Shown: positions 1-9,732, counted from the stretch's first letter. The stretch: 38,021 nucleotides of DNA from Pedosphaera sp. (GCA_009695195.1 SIBJ01000029.1:1-38021); one strand, 5' to 3'. Notes: generated by a model not told the origin, from the sequence alone. A program made the numbers and translations.

Positions 1-114
1 GAACCGCGCATGAGGAAACGGAGGCCGAAAAACTTTCCCTTGTTGATGCGCCCCCGGCAGGAAATCATTGCCGAAGCCACCCAGAAAAAATCAACGACAC
101 ATGCCCTTAACTAA
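1..114 (+). CDS. C-terminal tail of an IS4-type transposase (cut by window start)
   Basis: Frame 1 is open from the first base to a TAA at 112-114 and encodes 37 residues. The basic stretch EPRMRKRRPKNFPLL followed by a PR motif resembles the extreme C-terminus of IS4-family transposases (a K/R-R-R-P-K then PR pattern). The DDE catalytic core would lie upstream, outside the window. A dispersed 25-bp motif follows at 124-148 and may belong to the element end. The identification rests on a short basic tail only, so it is tentative. Confidence 0.45.
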   Translation, partial: EPRMRKRRPKNFPLLMRPRQEIIAEATQKKSTTHALN

Positions 115-123
115 GCGCCATTC

Positions 124-148
124 CCCTCACCCGTTTTTAATCACACCC
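124..148 (+). repeat. 25-bp dispersed motif, also present inverted at 31535-31559
   Basis: The 25 bases reading CCCTCACCCG...AATCACACCC are found again, identical but in reverse complement, at 31535-31559. A diverged copy lies at 31707-31731. At 31.5 kb the motif flanks a large palindrome, so this copy may be one end of a related small element. Confidence 0.7.
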
Positions 149-214
149 CTTCATCTCGTTTTGAATAAACCGTGACGCATCCCGGTCGGGTAACTTGGGA
201 ACCGTTCAGAACCT

Positions 215-1783
215 ATGGCCATGAAAGAACTCCACCGCCAACTCGCCGTCGCCCTTGCAATCACGACAAGCATCAACGCCTTCGCCGTGGACAACGAACG
301 CGAAATTCCGCCCGCCTTCGGCCCGCACGTGAACCTCACGGCGAAGGATTTCGCCGGCAGCAAATCGTTCACAGCCAAGGACCGCATCGTCGGCACGTAC
401 TATTTTTACTGGTACGACATCTCCACCAAGAGCCACATCACCAATCCCGAGAACGGCAGCGACGGGTTGACCACGCACCCGCCGACGCTCGAAGATTTCA
501 GCTACAAGTCCGTTCGCTGGCACAAGAAACAGTTGAGCGACATGGAGGCCGCCGGCATTGACGTGGCGCTGATGGTGTTCTGGGGTTCGCCCGCCGAGCA
601 CGCGACGAACACGGCGCTGCATTGGAGTTTCGCCGGCTTGCCGCCGCTGGTGCAGGCGCGCGAGGAACTCCTGCGCGAAGGCAAGCACCCGCCGCGCATC
701 GGCCTCTTCTACGACACCAGCACGCTGCAAAACAACCACTGGAATTATCACGCCGACCTCACGACGGATTATGGGAAGAAATTTTTTTACGGCACGGTGC
801 GCGATTTCTTCTCCTGCCTCCCGCCGAAGCATTGGGCGATGATGGACGGGAAGCCGATCGTGCTGATGTACGCCGCGGCGTTCGCGAAGAAATGGGATCA
901 AGGCTTCATTGACTACACGAAGGCGGAGTTCCCGAAGGAGTTCGGCGGACGCGTGCCGTGGATCGCACCGCAGCGCTCCTGGAACGTGAAGGGCGACGCC
1001 ACGTGCGATTGGGGCGGCGCGCTGGCGTTCCGCAATCCGGGCATCGGCGAAATCGGGCCGGGTTACAACGACTCGCATGTGTTCGGCCGCACACCGCTCA
1101 TCCGCGAGCGCGAGGGCGGAAAGTTTTACGAGGAAAGCTGGCTGAAATTTCTGCGGCGACCCACGAACTTCGTCATGATCGAAACGTGGAGCGAATTTCA
1201 CGAAGGCACGGACATCGCCGAGTCGAAGGAATATGGCCGGCAATACATCGAACTGACGCGGAAATATTCCCGGCTGTTCAAACGCGGTTGGAAACCCGCA
1301 TCGCCCAAGGACGAATTCACCGGCGCGAAATCCGCGACCGCGACCCCCGCCACACCGAAGGAGAAGAGCGCCCTCGCACTCGTGCCGTGGGGCGACGGCC
1401 CGGTGAAAACCGAAACGGTCGCCGGTCGCGGAGCGTGGGCGGCGAAGTCGGCAAACGGCCACAGTTGCTATGTTTACTTCCGCCTGCGGGACTCCTTCAA
1501 ACCGGCAGGAAAGATGAACGCCGCGATCGAGGTCGAGTATTTCGACACCGCGCCGGGACAGTTGAGCATCGAGTTCGACGGCAGCGACCCCAACGCGCCC
1601 TTCGGCGGCGCCTACACGCGCTCGGAAAAAATCGCTTTGACCGGCGACAAACAATGGAAGACCGCTAGCTTCAAACTGAACGAGGCGCGCTTCCTGAATT
1701 CGCAAAACGGCAGCGCGGATTTTCGCGTCGTGGCGGAGACGGCGGAGTTTGCGATCGCGCGCGTGACGCTGACGCGGCGTTGA
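215..1783 (+). CDS. Secreted DUF5010/GH99-like glycosidase
   Basis: This 522-residue protein has an N-terminal signal peptide (about residues 1-24, ending AFA). Residues about 55-350 look like a DUF5010/GH71/GH99-type TIM-barrel. They include GTYYFYWYDI near 60, AAGIDVALMVFWG near 113, and ETWSEFHEGTDI starting at residue 323. The last motif resembles the WNE(W)HEGT segment of endo-mannanase-like families. Residues about 365-522 form a beta-rich, jelly-roll-like C-terminal region, plausibly carbohydrate binding. The likely role is hydrolysis of an extracytoplasmic polysaccharide; the substrate is unknown. The start may be ATG 215 or ATG 221, which are in frame two codons apart. The neighbour on the opposite strand is a transporter whose stop lies 4 bp downstream (convergent). 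Confidence 0.7.
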   Translation: MAMKELHRQLAVALAITTSINAFAVDNEREIPPAFGPHVNLTAKDFAGSKSFTAKDRIVGTYYFYWYDISTKSHITNPENGSDGLTTHPPTLEDFSYKSVRWHKKQLSDMEAAGIDVALMVFWGSPAEHATNTALHWSFAGLPPLVQAREELLREGKHPPRIGLFYDTSTLQNNHWNYHADLTTDYGKKFFYGTVRDFFSCLPPKHWAMMDGKPIVLMYAAAFAKKWDQGFIDYTKAEFPKEFGGRVPWIAPQRSWNVKGDATCDWGGALAFRNPGIGEIGPGYNDSHVFGRTPLIREREGGKFYEESWLKFLRRPTNFVMIETWSEFHEGTDIAESKEYGRQYIELTRKYSRLFKRGWKPASPKDEFTGAKSATATPATPKEKSALALVPWGDGPVKTETVAGRGAWAAKSANGHSCYVYFRLRDSFKPAGKMNAAIEVEYFDTAPGQLSIEFDGSDPNAPFGGAYTRSEKIALTGDKQWKTASFKLNEARFLNSQNGSADFRVVAETAEFAIARVTLTRR

Positions 1784-1787
1784 ACCT

Positions 1788-3260
1788 TCAGTTGTCGCGG
1801 CCCGCTTCGCGGACGCGAATGTAGGGACGGAGCAGCATCAATCCCAGCGGGCAAATCGTGGCGAGCAAGGCGAAGACAAGCCACATCGTTCCCGAATGTC
1901 GTTCGCCAACTGCGGGACAATATTTTGAGAGCAGCGCGCCGGAGATGGCCGCGGCGAAAGTTTTACCGAGCAGCAGCGGAATATAGGACAGTGCCGAATA
2001 CGAGGCCTCCTGGCCTTTGGGGGCAATCGAGGCGGCATATTCGTAAACTCGCGGCGAATAAAAAGTCTCTCCGATTGAAAACACGGCGATGAAAAGCGCA
2101 ATCATCACGTAGTATGGGTGGATGTCGCCGCTCAATTGCAGATACCAGTGCCCAACCAAGCGGCCCAACCAGCCGTTGGCGGCAGGTTCAAACCACGCCG
2201 TCGGCATGGCCATCACATAAACCGACCCCGCGGTGATCGCACCACCCAGGATTGCCATCCCGTACGCCGGGAAACGTTGCGTCAGCGCACCGACAATCGG
2301 AACGAGGAGGATGACCATCCAACTGTTGATGTTCCAAAGCGTCCCCACCTTCGCGCCTTCGCCCAGTTCGCGAATGCCGAAGGTCGGAAACACGTAATAC
2401 ATCACCATCAGGATCAATTTCAAACAGGCGATCAGCCCGAGAAACGCGAGCAACCGATAAAAGCTGCGCTGTTTGAAAAGGCTGACGAACAAGTTCACCG
2501 TGTCCTTCGCAGCATTCACGATGGTTGTTTGGAGGGCGCCAAGAAAACTTCTGCCGGGCGACCTCACCGGCGCGGGATTGATCCTGAGTTCCTCATCCAC
2601 CACTTCCGCACCCGGGCGCATCCACCACACCAATGGCACCAGCGACAGCTCAATGGCCCAACTCACGAGAAACAACGCCCGGTAAGTTGTGATCGTGACC
2701 CCGATCAAAGGCAGCGTCACGTGGCCGTGCTCACCCATGCTGCTCCGCAACCAGTCGAAGAGGTAGCCGGTGAGGAGAAACCCAAGGTTCATCATCATGT
2801 AAACCATCGAGAACGAAATCGAACGCTGCTTCGTGTTGGAATACTTGCGGACGGCGGCGACGAGCACCGGCGTACCCAGCGCCTCGCCGATAGCCAAAGG
2901 AAACAAACCGCCGAGCAACGCGATCCATTTATTCGTCGTGAGAACCATGACCAATCGGGCGAACAAGCAAATCCAAACTCCGAAAAAGAACGTTCGCCGC
3001 AAACCCAGTGCATCCGTCAGCGAGCCTACCAGCAAAGTCACGCCGGTCATGGTCAGCGACCACGCGAGCACCAGCGCCAATGCTTGCTTGTCCGAGAAGC
3101 CGAATTCTTGCGACAGCCAAAGCTTGATCGTCAAGTTCATCACCGCGTAAGCCGCCACGCTGAGAAACTTGATGAAGAACGTCAGCCACAACTCGCGCGC
3201 CGCGCCCTTGAGGACGAGGAATTTCCCGAGGAAGTTTTCGGACTGGGCTGCTTCAGCCAT
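1788..3260 (-). CDS. MFS transporter
   Basis: The gene encodes 490 residues with about 12 hydrophobic segments and a short cytoplasmic N-terminus. A motif-A-like loop, GSLTDALGLRRTFF, lies between helices 2 and 3 (about residues 78-92). The central loop (about 225-250) is hydrophilic, as expected between the two six-helix halves. Weak resemblance to POT/peptide-type MFS proteins is suggested by the layout, but the substrate cannot be read from the sequence. It converges with the DUF5010-like glycosidase, and its 5' end faces the NlpC/P60 lipoprotein gene across about 236 bp that hold a REP-like palindrome. Confidence 0.75.
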   Translation of the reverse strand: MAEAAQSENFLGKFLVLKGAARELWLTFFIKFLSVAAYAVMNLTIKLWLSQEFGFSDKQALALVLAWSLTMTGVTLLVGSLTDALGLRRTFFFGVWICLFARLVMVLTTNKWIALLGGLFPLAIGEALGTPVLVAAVRKYSNTKQRSISFSMVYMMMNLGFLLTGYLFDWLRSSMGEHGHVTLPLIGVTITTYRALFLVSWAIELSLVPLVWWMRPGAEVVDEELRINPAPVRSPGRSFLGALQTTIVNAAKDTVNLFVSLFKQRSFYRLLAFLGLIACLKLILMVMYYVFPTFGIRELGEGAKVGTLWNINSWMVILLVPIVGALTQRFPAYGMAILGGAITAGSVYVMAMPTAWFEPAANGWLGRLVGHWYLQLSGDIHPYYVMIALFIAVFSIGETFYSPRVYEYAASIAPKGQEASYSALSYIPLLLGKTFAAAISGALLSKYCPAVGERHSGTMWLVFALLATICPLGLMLLRPYIRVREAGRDN

Positions 3261-3374
3261 AAATGGGGTTCGCTTTCATGCTGGCGCGCGAATCAGAACC
3301 GATTCACGCAGCGGCGTAAAGCTTGAAGAAACAAATGAAGCCGCCTCGGGTCCGACTCAGCCCGATGCTGGTTC

Positions 3375-3422
3375 GGAGTCCCGCCTTCAGGCGGTTCCCC
3401 GACCGCGTAAGCGCGGGACTCC
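3375..3422. repeat. REP-like palindrome
   Basis: The 10-base arm GGAGTCCCGC (3375-3384) is matched exactly by its reverse complement at 3413-3422. An inner hairpin, CCGCCTTCAGGCGG, lies at 3381-3394. The element sits in the divergent gap between the MFS and NlpC/P60 genes. Similar inverted GGAGxxC elements occur at 20904-20967 and 24675-24778. Confidence 0.7.
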
Positions 3423-3496
3423 AAACCAAATGCGTCGCCGTCGGAATAGTTTTGAAATCGCTCGCGACTATCCGCACCATACGCCCGCCTCGAACC

Positions 3497-4666
3497 ATGA
3501 AACATCGCTGGATATTTTCGCTGCTGGTTGCGTTCGCGGCGGGCCATCTCGCCGGCTGCGCATCGCACAACGTCCGTCACGCAGCGTCGGCACCTGCGGC
3601 GTTCGCCAAAGAGTTGCGCGCGTTGCAAAACCACTTTGCACCGGATTACCACCTGGCGGTTTACGAAGTGAACTTCGAGACGCGCGGACAGGAAATTATT
3701 TTGTCCGGCGAGGTGGATAGGGAGGAAGCGCGCCTTGATACCGTGCGCGCCGCGGAGCGAACCGGCGCGAAGGTCACCGACCGGATTCGCGTGCTGCCGG
3801 GCGCGGAGTTGGGCGCGACGAATTGGGGCATCACGACCTTGAGCGTCGCCAACGGTCGAGAGAACGACGATCACAAAGCCGAACTCGGCACGCAGACGTT
3901 GATGGGCGAAGTCGTGCGCGTGCTCAAGCGCCGCGGGCGCTGGCTGTTCGTCCAGTCACACGACCAGTATCTTTCGTGGATGGAGAACGGCTCGCTCAAA
4001 CTTTGCACGCGCGAAGAAGCGGAAGCCTGGGAGAAATCCTCCTTGTTGATTGTGACAGCCGATGAGGGTCTGATCATCGAGTCGCCCTCGGACACCGACG
4101 TTCGTCCCGTTTCCGATGTCGTCCTACCCGGTCGAGTGAAACACATCGGCGACGCAGGCGACTGGTTCAAAGTGGAACTGCCGGATGGGCGAAGCGGTTA
4201 TCTGGCAAAAAATCTTGCCACCGACTACGCCGGGTGGAAGAAGGATCGCCGGCCAACAGCGGACGACATCGAACACACCGCACGCGGGTATCTCGGCCGG
4301 CCGTATCTCTGGGGCGCGAACACGCCGCGCGGGCTGGATTGTTCCGGGTTCACGAAGCTGACCTTTTTCCTCAACGGCATTGAACTGAATCGCAACGCCA
4401 GCCAGCAGGCGCGGCAGGGAACGGAAGTGCCGCTCGACCGCAACCTGAGTCAGCTCAAGAAAGGCGACCTTTTATTTTTTGGTTTTGAAAGACCCGGCGA
4501 CGCGCCGGGCCGCGTCTCGCACGCGGGAATTTATCTTGGCGACAAACTTTTCATCCAATCCTCGCAGCGTGTGCGCCTGAGCAGCCTTGATCCAGATTCG
4601 CCCCTCGCCGACAAGTCGCGCATTCGCGGCTTGATCAAAGCCCGCCGCGTGCTGCCAGAGCCATAG
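3497..4666 (+). CDS. SH3b + NlpC/P60 cell-wall hydrolase lipoprotein
   Basis: The 389-residue product is a predicted lipoprotein: MKHRWIFSLLVAFAAG is followed by the lipobox LAGC with Cys21. The region at residues 30-100 has the feel of a BON-type fold. About 115-265 looks like two bacterial SH3 repeats (GRWLFVQS...YLSWMENG and GDWFKVELPDGRSGYL). The C-terminal 270-385 is an NlpC/P60 peptidase with Cys282 in LDCSGFT and His342 in SHAGIYLG. It is probably a YkfC-like endopeptidase that cleaves cell-wall peptides in the periplasm. The frame is open upstream to 3323, but that part crosses a REP palindrome, so ATG 3497 with its lipoprotein signal is preferred. Its stop lies 6 bp from the convergent DUF1501 gene. 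Confidence 0.85.
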   Translation: MKHRWIFSLLVAFAAGHLAGCASHNVRHAASAPAAFAKELRALQNHFAPDYHLAVYEVNFETRGQEIILSGEVDREEARLDTVRAAERTGAKVTDRIRVLPGAELGATNWGITTLSVANGRENDDHKAELGTQTLMGEVVRVLKRRGRWLFVQSHDQYLSWMENGSLKLCTREEAEAWEKSSLLIVTADEGLIIESPSDTDVRPVSDVVLPGRVKHIGDAGDWFKVELPDGRSGYLAKNLATDYAGWKKDRRPTADDIEHTARGYLGRPYLWGANTPRGLDCSGFTKLTFFLNGIELNRNASQQARQGTEVPLDRNLSQLKKGDLLFFGFERPGDAPGRVSHAGIYLGDKLFIQSSQRVRLSSLDPDSPLADKSRIRGLIKARRVLPEP

Positions 4667-4672
4667 CCGCCG

Positions 4673-6100
4673 TCAGGCCAGAATCTCTTTCACCACTTTC
4701 CCGTGGACATCGGTCAGGCGGTATTGGCGGCCTTGGAAGCGATAGGTGAGCCGTTCGTGATCGAGGCCGAGGCAATGCAGAATCGTCGCCTGCAAATCGT
4801 GGATGTGAACGGGGTTCTCCGTGATGTTGAAAGAAAAGTCGTCGGTCTTGCCGTAAGTGATACCGGGCTTCACGCCGCCGCCGGCGAGCCACATCGAAAA
4901 CGCGCGGCCATGATGATCGCGACCGTAGTTGTCCTTCGTGAGCGTGCCCTGGCTGTAAACCGTTCGCCCGAATTCGCCGCCCCAGACGACGAGCGTGTCG
5001 TCCAACATCCCGCGCTGCTTGAGGTCGGCGACCAATCCGGCGGACGCTTGATCCACGTCCTTCGACAAAACTGGGATGCGCTCCGGCAATCCGCCGTGAT
5101 GATCCCAGCCGCGATGATAAAGCTGGATGAAACGCACCCCGCGCTCGGCGAGCCGCCGCGCGAGCAGGCAGTTCGCGGCGTATGAGCCGGGCGTGCGCGC
5201 GGATTCGCCGTAAAGTTGATACGTGGATTCCGGCTCGTGCGACACGTCCATCAAGTCCGGCATCGAAGTCTGCATCCGATACGCCAGTTCGTATTGCGCG
5301 ATGCGCGTGGCGATTTCGGTGTCGTGGGTTTGCTGGAACTGGCGCTGGTTCAAATTCGCCAGCGTGTCGAGCCATTGCCGCCGGCCCGCGCGTTCGAGTC
5401 CGGGCGGATCGTTCAGGTAAAGCACCGCCTCCGCGCCGCTGCGCAATTTCACGCCTTGATGTTTGCTCGGCAAAAAACCGCTGCCCCACAAGCGCGACAA
5501 CAATCCCTGGTCCGCCCCGCCGTTACCGGGCACGGAAATGAGCACGACGAACGACGGCAGATTCTCGCTCTCCGATCCGAGGCCGTAGTCCACCCACGAG
5601 CCGAGGCACGGCCGGCCCGGTTGCTGGCTGCCGGTTTGAATGAACGTGATCGCCGGATCGTGATTGATCGCCTCGGTGTTCATCGAGTTGATCACGCAGA
5701 TGTCGTCCGCGATTTTCTGCGTGTGCGGCAGCAGGTCGCCGATCCATCGCCCGCTCTGACCGCATTGCGCGAAAGCGAATTTGCTCGGCGCGACCGGCAA
5801 CCGCGTCTGGCCCGAAACCATTCCGGTGATGCGCTGGCCCATGCGGACGGAATCCGGCAGGTCCTTGTCGAAATGTCCAGTGAGACCGGGCTTGTAGTCG
5901 AGCAGTTCGAGTTGCGACGGCCCGCCGGATTGATGCAAAAAAATCACCCGCTTCGCCGTCGGCTTGAAGTGCGGTTTCAACGTGGACGCGCCGGACGCGG
6001 TCAGCGCGCCGCCGAGCAATTGTCCGAACGCCAGCGCGCCGAGCCCGAGCGTGGAGCGCGCCAGAAAATTTCGCCGGGGGAGGAGGATGGGGGAATTCAT
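4673..6100 (-). CDS. DUF1501 (sulfatase-like) Tat-exported protein
   Basis: The 475-residue protein starts with a twin-arginine signal (PRRNFLARSTLGLG, about residues 8-21). It continues as a DUF1501 protein, a family related to alkaline phosphatase/sulfatase folds and abundant in Planctomycetota and Verrucomicrobiota. Family-typical stretches include FLHQSGGPSQLELLDYKPG near residue 54, YHRGWDHHGGLP near 328, WGGEFGRTVYSQG near 372 and GRDHHGRAFSMWLAGGG near 392. These regions are rich in metal-binding His and Asp. Function is not established. It sits downstream of the PSD1 gene in the same orientation, separated by about 200 bp that hold a 161-bp palindromic element. The pair is probably functionally linked, as in many relatives. 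Confidence 0.9.
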   Translation of the reverse strand: MNSPILLPRRNFLARSTLGLGALAFGQLLGGALTASGASTLKPHFKPTAKRVIFLHQSGGPSQLELLDYKPGLTGHFDKDLPDSVRMGQRITGMVSGQTRLPVAPSKFAFAQCGQSGRWIGDLLPHTQKIADDICVINSMNTEAINHDPAITFIQTGSQQPGRPCLGSWVDYGLGSESENLPSFVVLISVPGNGGADQGLLSRLWGSGFLPSKHQGVKLRSGAEAVLYLNDPPGLERAGRRQWLDTLANLNQRQFQQTHDTEIATRIAQYELAYRMQTSMPDLMDVSHEPESTYQLYGESARTPGSYAANCLLARRLAERGVRFIQLYHRGWDHHGGLPERIPVLSKDVDQASAGLVADLKQRGMLDDTLVVWGGEFGRTVYSQGTLTKDNYGRDHHGRAFSMWLAGGGVKPGITYGKTDDFSFNITENPVHIHDLQATILHCLGLDHERLTYRFQGRQYRLTDVHGKVVKEILA

Positions 6101-6119
6101 GATTGATGTCGGTGATGAA

Positions 6120-6280
6120 GCTCGCCTTCACCCCGGCCCTCTCCCCCGGGGAGAGGGTGCAGCGAGTGTTCAGTCTCGGTTTTTCGGATGCGCGTCCAGC
6201 CAACCCAGTCGTAGGTTTTCATGGAAGACCGCGAAGGATTCTCCCTCTCCCTGGGGGAGAGGGCCGGGGTGAAGGCGAGC
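6120..6280. repeat. MITE-like element with perfect 26-bp terminal inverted repeats
   Basis: The arm GCTCGCCTTCACCCCGGCCC... (6120-6145) is exactly the reverse complement of 6255-6280. Inside each end lies a shorter CTCTCCC...GGGAGAG palindrome. A 159-bp element with similar ends lies at 23302-23460. There is no coding capacity, so the element would need a transposase acting in trans. Confidence 0.8.
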
Positions 6281-6304
6281 GATAAACCATTTCGTTCGCC
6301 CATT

Positions 6305-9300
6305 TCAATTACGCGTGATGGTTTCATCGAGATTCAAAATGAGGCTCGCCACGTTCGCGTAGGCGGCAAGCTCGGCGGCGTCCAGCTTCGCGTCCGGCTC
6401 GGAACTGCCGACGGACAAGAATGACTTCGCCGCCGCCACGTCCCCGCGATAGTGCGACAGGCGATGCTCCAACAAACTCGCCAACACTTTGCGCTCTGCC
6501 GCTTTCGGTCGTCGAGCAGTCGCCAATTCAAAGGCAAAGTCCAGTCGCGCCTCCGGTTTCGCGCCGCCTTCAGTCAGCATCCGCTCCGCCAGCTTGCGCG
6601 CAGCTTCGAGTTGAATCACGTCGTTCATCAAGGCCAGCGCCTGCAAGGGCGTGTTCGTTTTCAGCCGTCGAGCCACGCACACTTCGCGGTCGGGCGCGTC
6701 GAACGTCGCCAGCGTCGGATGCGGCACGGTGCGTTTCCAAAACGTGTAGAGGCTGCGGCGATAGAGGTCGTTGCCCTTCGAGTCCGTCCACGTCGTGCTG
6801 GGATAATCCGCGGCCACGACGATGCCTTTGTAGAGATTCGTCGGCTGATACGGATACACCGGCGGGCCGCCGATGCCGTCCCCCAGCAGCCCGCTCAACG
6901 CGAGCGCCTGATCGCGCAACATCTCGGCCGTGAGCCGTTGTCGCGGGCCGCGCGCGAGCTGACAATTTTCCGGATCGCGCTCGTTGAGGGCAGCCGTCGA
7001 GCCTGAATCCTGCCGATACGTGGCCGACGTCACGATGAGTTTCACCAGCTTCTTCACGTCCCAACCGCTCTCCCTGAATTCAACCGCGAGCCAGTCGAGC
7101 AATTCCGGATGGCTCGGCCAGTCCGACTGAAAGCCGAGATCCTCCACCGACTTCACGATGCCCGTGCCGAAGAAGCCCGCCCAAAAGCGGTTCACCACCA
7201 CGCGCGCCGTGAGCGGCTGGCGCGGGTCGGTCAACCATTGCGCGAGGCCAAGCCGATTGCGCGGCGCAGAAGCGGAGAACGGTAGCAGGAATTCCGGCAC
7301 GCCCGGCTCAACTTTGTCGCGCGGCTGGTCGTATTGTCCGCGAAAGAGGACGAAGCTCGCGCGCGGCTGCGGCAGTTCACTCATCACCATCGTCGTCGGG
7401 GCGTCGCGCTCCAGAGCGAGCAGCGCGACGCGAGCGGAATTGAACCCTTTCATCGCGCCGGCAAACTCCGGGTTGTTCTTCCGCAACCACGCGGCGCGCA
7501 GCAAACCAGTTTGTTTCGCGTCACGCGCTTCCACCGGGGTTTTCGCCGCAACCTGCCGCGCCTCGCCGCGCGCCCAGCCGGAAAGTTTGTCCGGCTCAAC
7601 CGGCTTGGCGAGCAGCGTCACGTCCGCCAGCGCGCCGCGAAAACTACTCACGTCTTTTTCGCCGGTTGCGCCGAGCGACGCCGCGCCGGAAATGCCCGTG
7701 CCGCTCGTCAGATCATCGTGCGTCACGTCGCGAAAACATTCGCGGCCATCGAGGAAAACGCGCACGCCCTTCGCCTTCGTCGTCCCATCGCTCGTGACGA
7801 GGACGTGCCGCCACTCGTGCGGCGCGATGAACTCGCGCGTCACCACCGCGAGCGAATACGCCGGCCAGCGCACGGTCACGCGGACTTCCACCGCGCCCGA
7901 TCTCGCGAGCCGAATCTCCACGCCCTGCCCGTAGCTCCCCGAGGACATCGGCACGTTGAAATTCGCCGTCGAGAACAACGCCGCTTCCGCCGCGTCATCG
8001 CGCCGCACCCACGCCGCGAACGACCAGCCGCCGCCCGTGTCCGCTTTCGGCAAGGCGTCGGTCTTCAAACTGCCACTTCCGTTCAGCGACAGCGCAATGG
8101 TTTCGCCCGGGCCATTCGTCGTCGTCACCGCGCCGCGAATCTGAAACGGTTTGCCGCCGGCGAGATTTGAGATGGCTGAATTTGTCGAACTCCACGAAGT
8201 GAGATCGAACGCAACGAAACGGTTTGTCCCGCTGAGGGGATTCGCATTCGTCGAGGCGGAGAATGCTTCCGCCAGCTTCACGCCGCTCCAGTCTTGCGCT
8301 TCGAGCAGGCGCTTCATCTTTTTCTCCGCCGCCGCCAGCGCGCGCTGTTGCTCCGCCATCTGCGCCTGCTGCGGCGCGGTGGGCGAAGGCATCAGCGGCG
8401 AGGCGTTGGCCACGCGGCCATCCTCGCCGTGTTCGTCCAGGTTGTTGAAGAACGCAAAGAGGCGGTAGAAATCCTTCTGCGTGACGGGATCGAACTTGTG
8501 ATCGTGGCAACGCGCGCAACCCGTCGTCAGCCCGAGCCACGCGAGCGAAGTGGTTTGCACGCGGTCAATCACGTACTCGACGCGATATTCCTCGTCAATG
8601 ATGCCGCCCTCGGAATTGATGACGTGATTGCGATTGAAGCCGGTGGCGAGGCGCTGATCGAGCGTGGGCTTTTCCAAAAGATCGCCGGCGAGTTGTTCGG
8701 TGATGAAGCGATCATACGGCAGATTGCGATTGAACGCCTCGATCGCCCAATCCCGCCAGCGCCACATGGAGCGCGCGGAGTCGTTGTTGAAGCCGTGGGT
8801 GTCGGCGTAGCGCGCCACGTCCAGCCAGTCCGCCGCCATGCGTTCGCCGAAATGTGGACTCGCGAGTGATTCATCCACCGCCGCCAGATACGGATCCTTG
8901 GCCTGCTTCCAGGTTTTCATCTGCGCGGATGTCGGCGGCAGGCCGGTGAGATCAAGGCTGACGCGCCGCAACAATTTTTCCACGGGCGCTTCGGGCGATG
9001 GCGAAAGTTTTTCCGTTTCGAGCCGCGCGAGGACGAAGGCATCAATCGGATTGCGCGACCACTGGGTGCGCTTCACGGCGGGCAACTCGGACTTCGTCGG
9101 CGCGATGAAAGCCCAGTGCGGCTCGTACTTCGCGCCGCCTTTGATCCACGCCCGCAGGATTTCCTTCTGGCGGGCGTTGAGATGGCGATTGGAATCGGGC
9201 GGCGGCATCTGTTCGTCGGCGACTGTGGAAAAGATGCGCTTGATGAGTTCGCTTTCTTCGGGTTTGCCCGGAACAAACGCACCCTTGTCCACCGCCACCT

Positions 9301-9502
9301 CGCGAACGTCGAGCCGCAACTTGGCCTTGCGCTTGTTGGCGTCGGCCCCGTGACACTGGAAACAATTCTCGGAGAGGATGGGCCGCACATCGCGGTTGAA
9401 CCGGACGTTATCCGGCGTCACCGGCTTCGCCGCGGCTACCGCCGGCGCGATCGCAGGCAACAACAAGCCGGGCAACAAGAATTTCAGAATCAATTTTGGC
9501 AC
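6305..9502 (-). CDS. PSD1 / planctomycete cytochrome C domain protein with LamG insert
   Basis: The product has 1065 residues from a GTG start at 9502, chosen because it gives a clean signal peptide (PKLILKFLLPGLLLPAIAPAVAAA). The frame stays open to an ATG at 9619, but that ATG lies inside other gene debris. Domains in order: planctomycete cytochrome C (PSCyt1) at about 30-110 with haem-binding C47-F-Q-C-H51; DUF1549 (PSCyt2) at about 145-360 with a second CxxCH in GCARCHDHKFDP; a concanavalin/LamG-like domain at about 430-660; DUF1553 (PSD1) at about 720-1010. It is probably an exported haem protein paired with the downstream DUF1501 protein, perhaps in sulfated polysaccharide use. The exact reaction is unknown. 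Confidence 0.85.
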   Translation of the reverse strand: MPKLILKFLLPGLLLPAIAPAVAAAKPVTPDNVRFNRDVRPILSENCFQCHGADANKRKAKLRLDVREVAVDKGAFVPGKPEESELIKRIFSTVADEQMPPPDSNRHLNARQKEILRAWIKGGAKYEPHWAFIAPTKSELPAVKRTQWSRNPIDAFVLARLETEKLSPSPEAPVEKLLRRVSLDLTGLPPTSAQMKTWKQAKDPYLAAVDESLASPHFGERMAADWLDVARYADTHGFNNDSARSMWRWRDWAIEAFNRNLPYDRFITEQLAGDLLEKPTLDQRLATGFNRNHVINSEGGIIDEEYRVEYVIDRVQTTSLAWLGLTTGCARCHDHKFDPVTQKDFYRLFAFFNNLDEHGEDGRVANASPLMPSPTAPQQAQMAEQQRALAAAEKKMKRLLEAQDWSGVKLAEAFSASTNANPLSGTNRFVAFDLTSWSSTNSAISNLAGGKPFQIRGAVTTTNGPGETIALSLNGSGSLKTDALPKADTGGGWSFAAWVRRDDAAEAALFSTANFNVPMSSGSYGQGVEIRLARSGAVEVRVTVRWPAYSLAVVTREFIAPHEWRHVLVTSDGTTKAKGVRVFLDGRECFRDVTHDDLTSGTGISGAASLGATGEKDVSSFRGALADVTLLAKPVEPDKLSGWARGEARQVAAKTPVEARDAKQTGLLRAAWLRKNNPEFAGAMKGFNSARVALLALERDAPTTMVMSELPQPRASFVLFRGQYDQPRDKVEPGVPEFLLPFSASAPRNRLGLAQWLTDPRQPLTARVVVNRFWAGFFGTGIVKSVEDLGFQSDWPSHPELLDWLAVEFRESGWDVKKLVKLIVTSATYRQDSGSTAALNERDPENCQLARGPRQRLTAEMLRDQALALSGLLGDGIGGPPVYPYQPTNLYKGIVVAADYPSTTWTDSKGNDLYRRSLYTFWKRTVPHPTLATFDAPDREVCVARRLKTNTPLQALALMNDVIQLEAARKLAERMLTEGGAKPEARLDFAFELATARRPKAAERKVLASLLEHRLSHYRGDVAAAKSFLSVGSSEPDAKLDAAELAAYANVASLILNLDETITRN

Positions 9503-9618
9503 GCTCGGATTCAAAATGGATCCCAGTTCACGCACGACGCAAGCTGGGTGAAAGCCATTGGAAGCGAAAACCTGGCGGACCGCAACTTCATCCGCAAGCG
9601 CACCCGGCCACCGAACCA

Positions 9619-9728
9619 TCAGCGCCGGGGTCCGACACCGCGCAGATCAATCGGCTGGAAACCGAATTTGAACACGGGCGCTTTGCGCTTGAGTGTGAAA
9701 TCGTCGTTCCGCGGCGCCGGAGGCGGTG
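9619..9728 (-). pseudogene. Second, diverged 3' end of a beta-helix protein gene
   Basis: The minus-strand frame ending at TGA 9619-9621 encodes RNDDFTLKRKAPVFKFGF then QPIDLRGVGPRR. This aligns without gaps to the last residues of the beta-helix protein encoded at 10576-12693 (QRDDFTLNAKSPALKAGF then QRINLRHVGPRP). Only the last 35 or so codons exist. The fragment begins a few bases after the HigA stop codon, so higBA lies exactly between a complete beta-helix gene and a spare beta-helix 3' end. The copies differ at many positions, so the fragment is not a recent local duplication. Confidence 0.7.
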
Positions 9729-9732
9729 ATGA

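Noticed and set aside
206..1705. Long open frame antisense to the DUF5010-like gene
   Set aside because: Arg-rich product without recognisable domains; it mirrors the third-position GC bias of the real gene. The same holds for 10450-12744 (+), 18858-20537 (+), 26196-27953 (-), 30377-31513 (-) and 35628-37070 (-).
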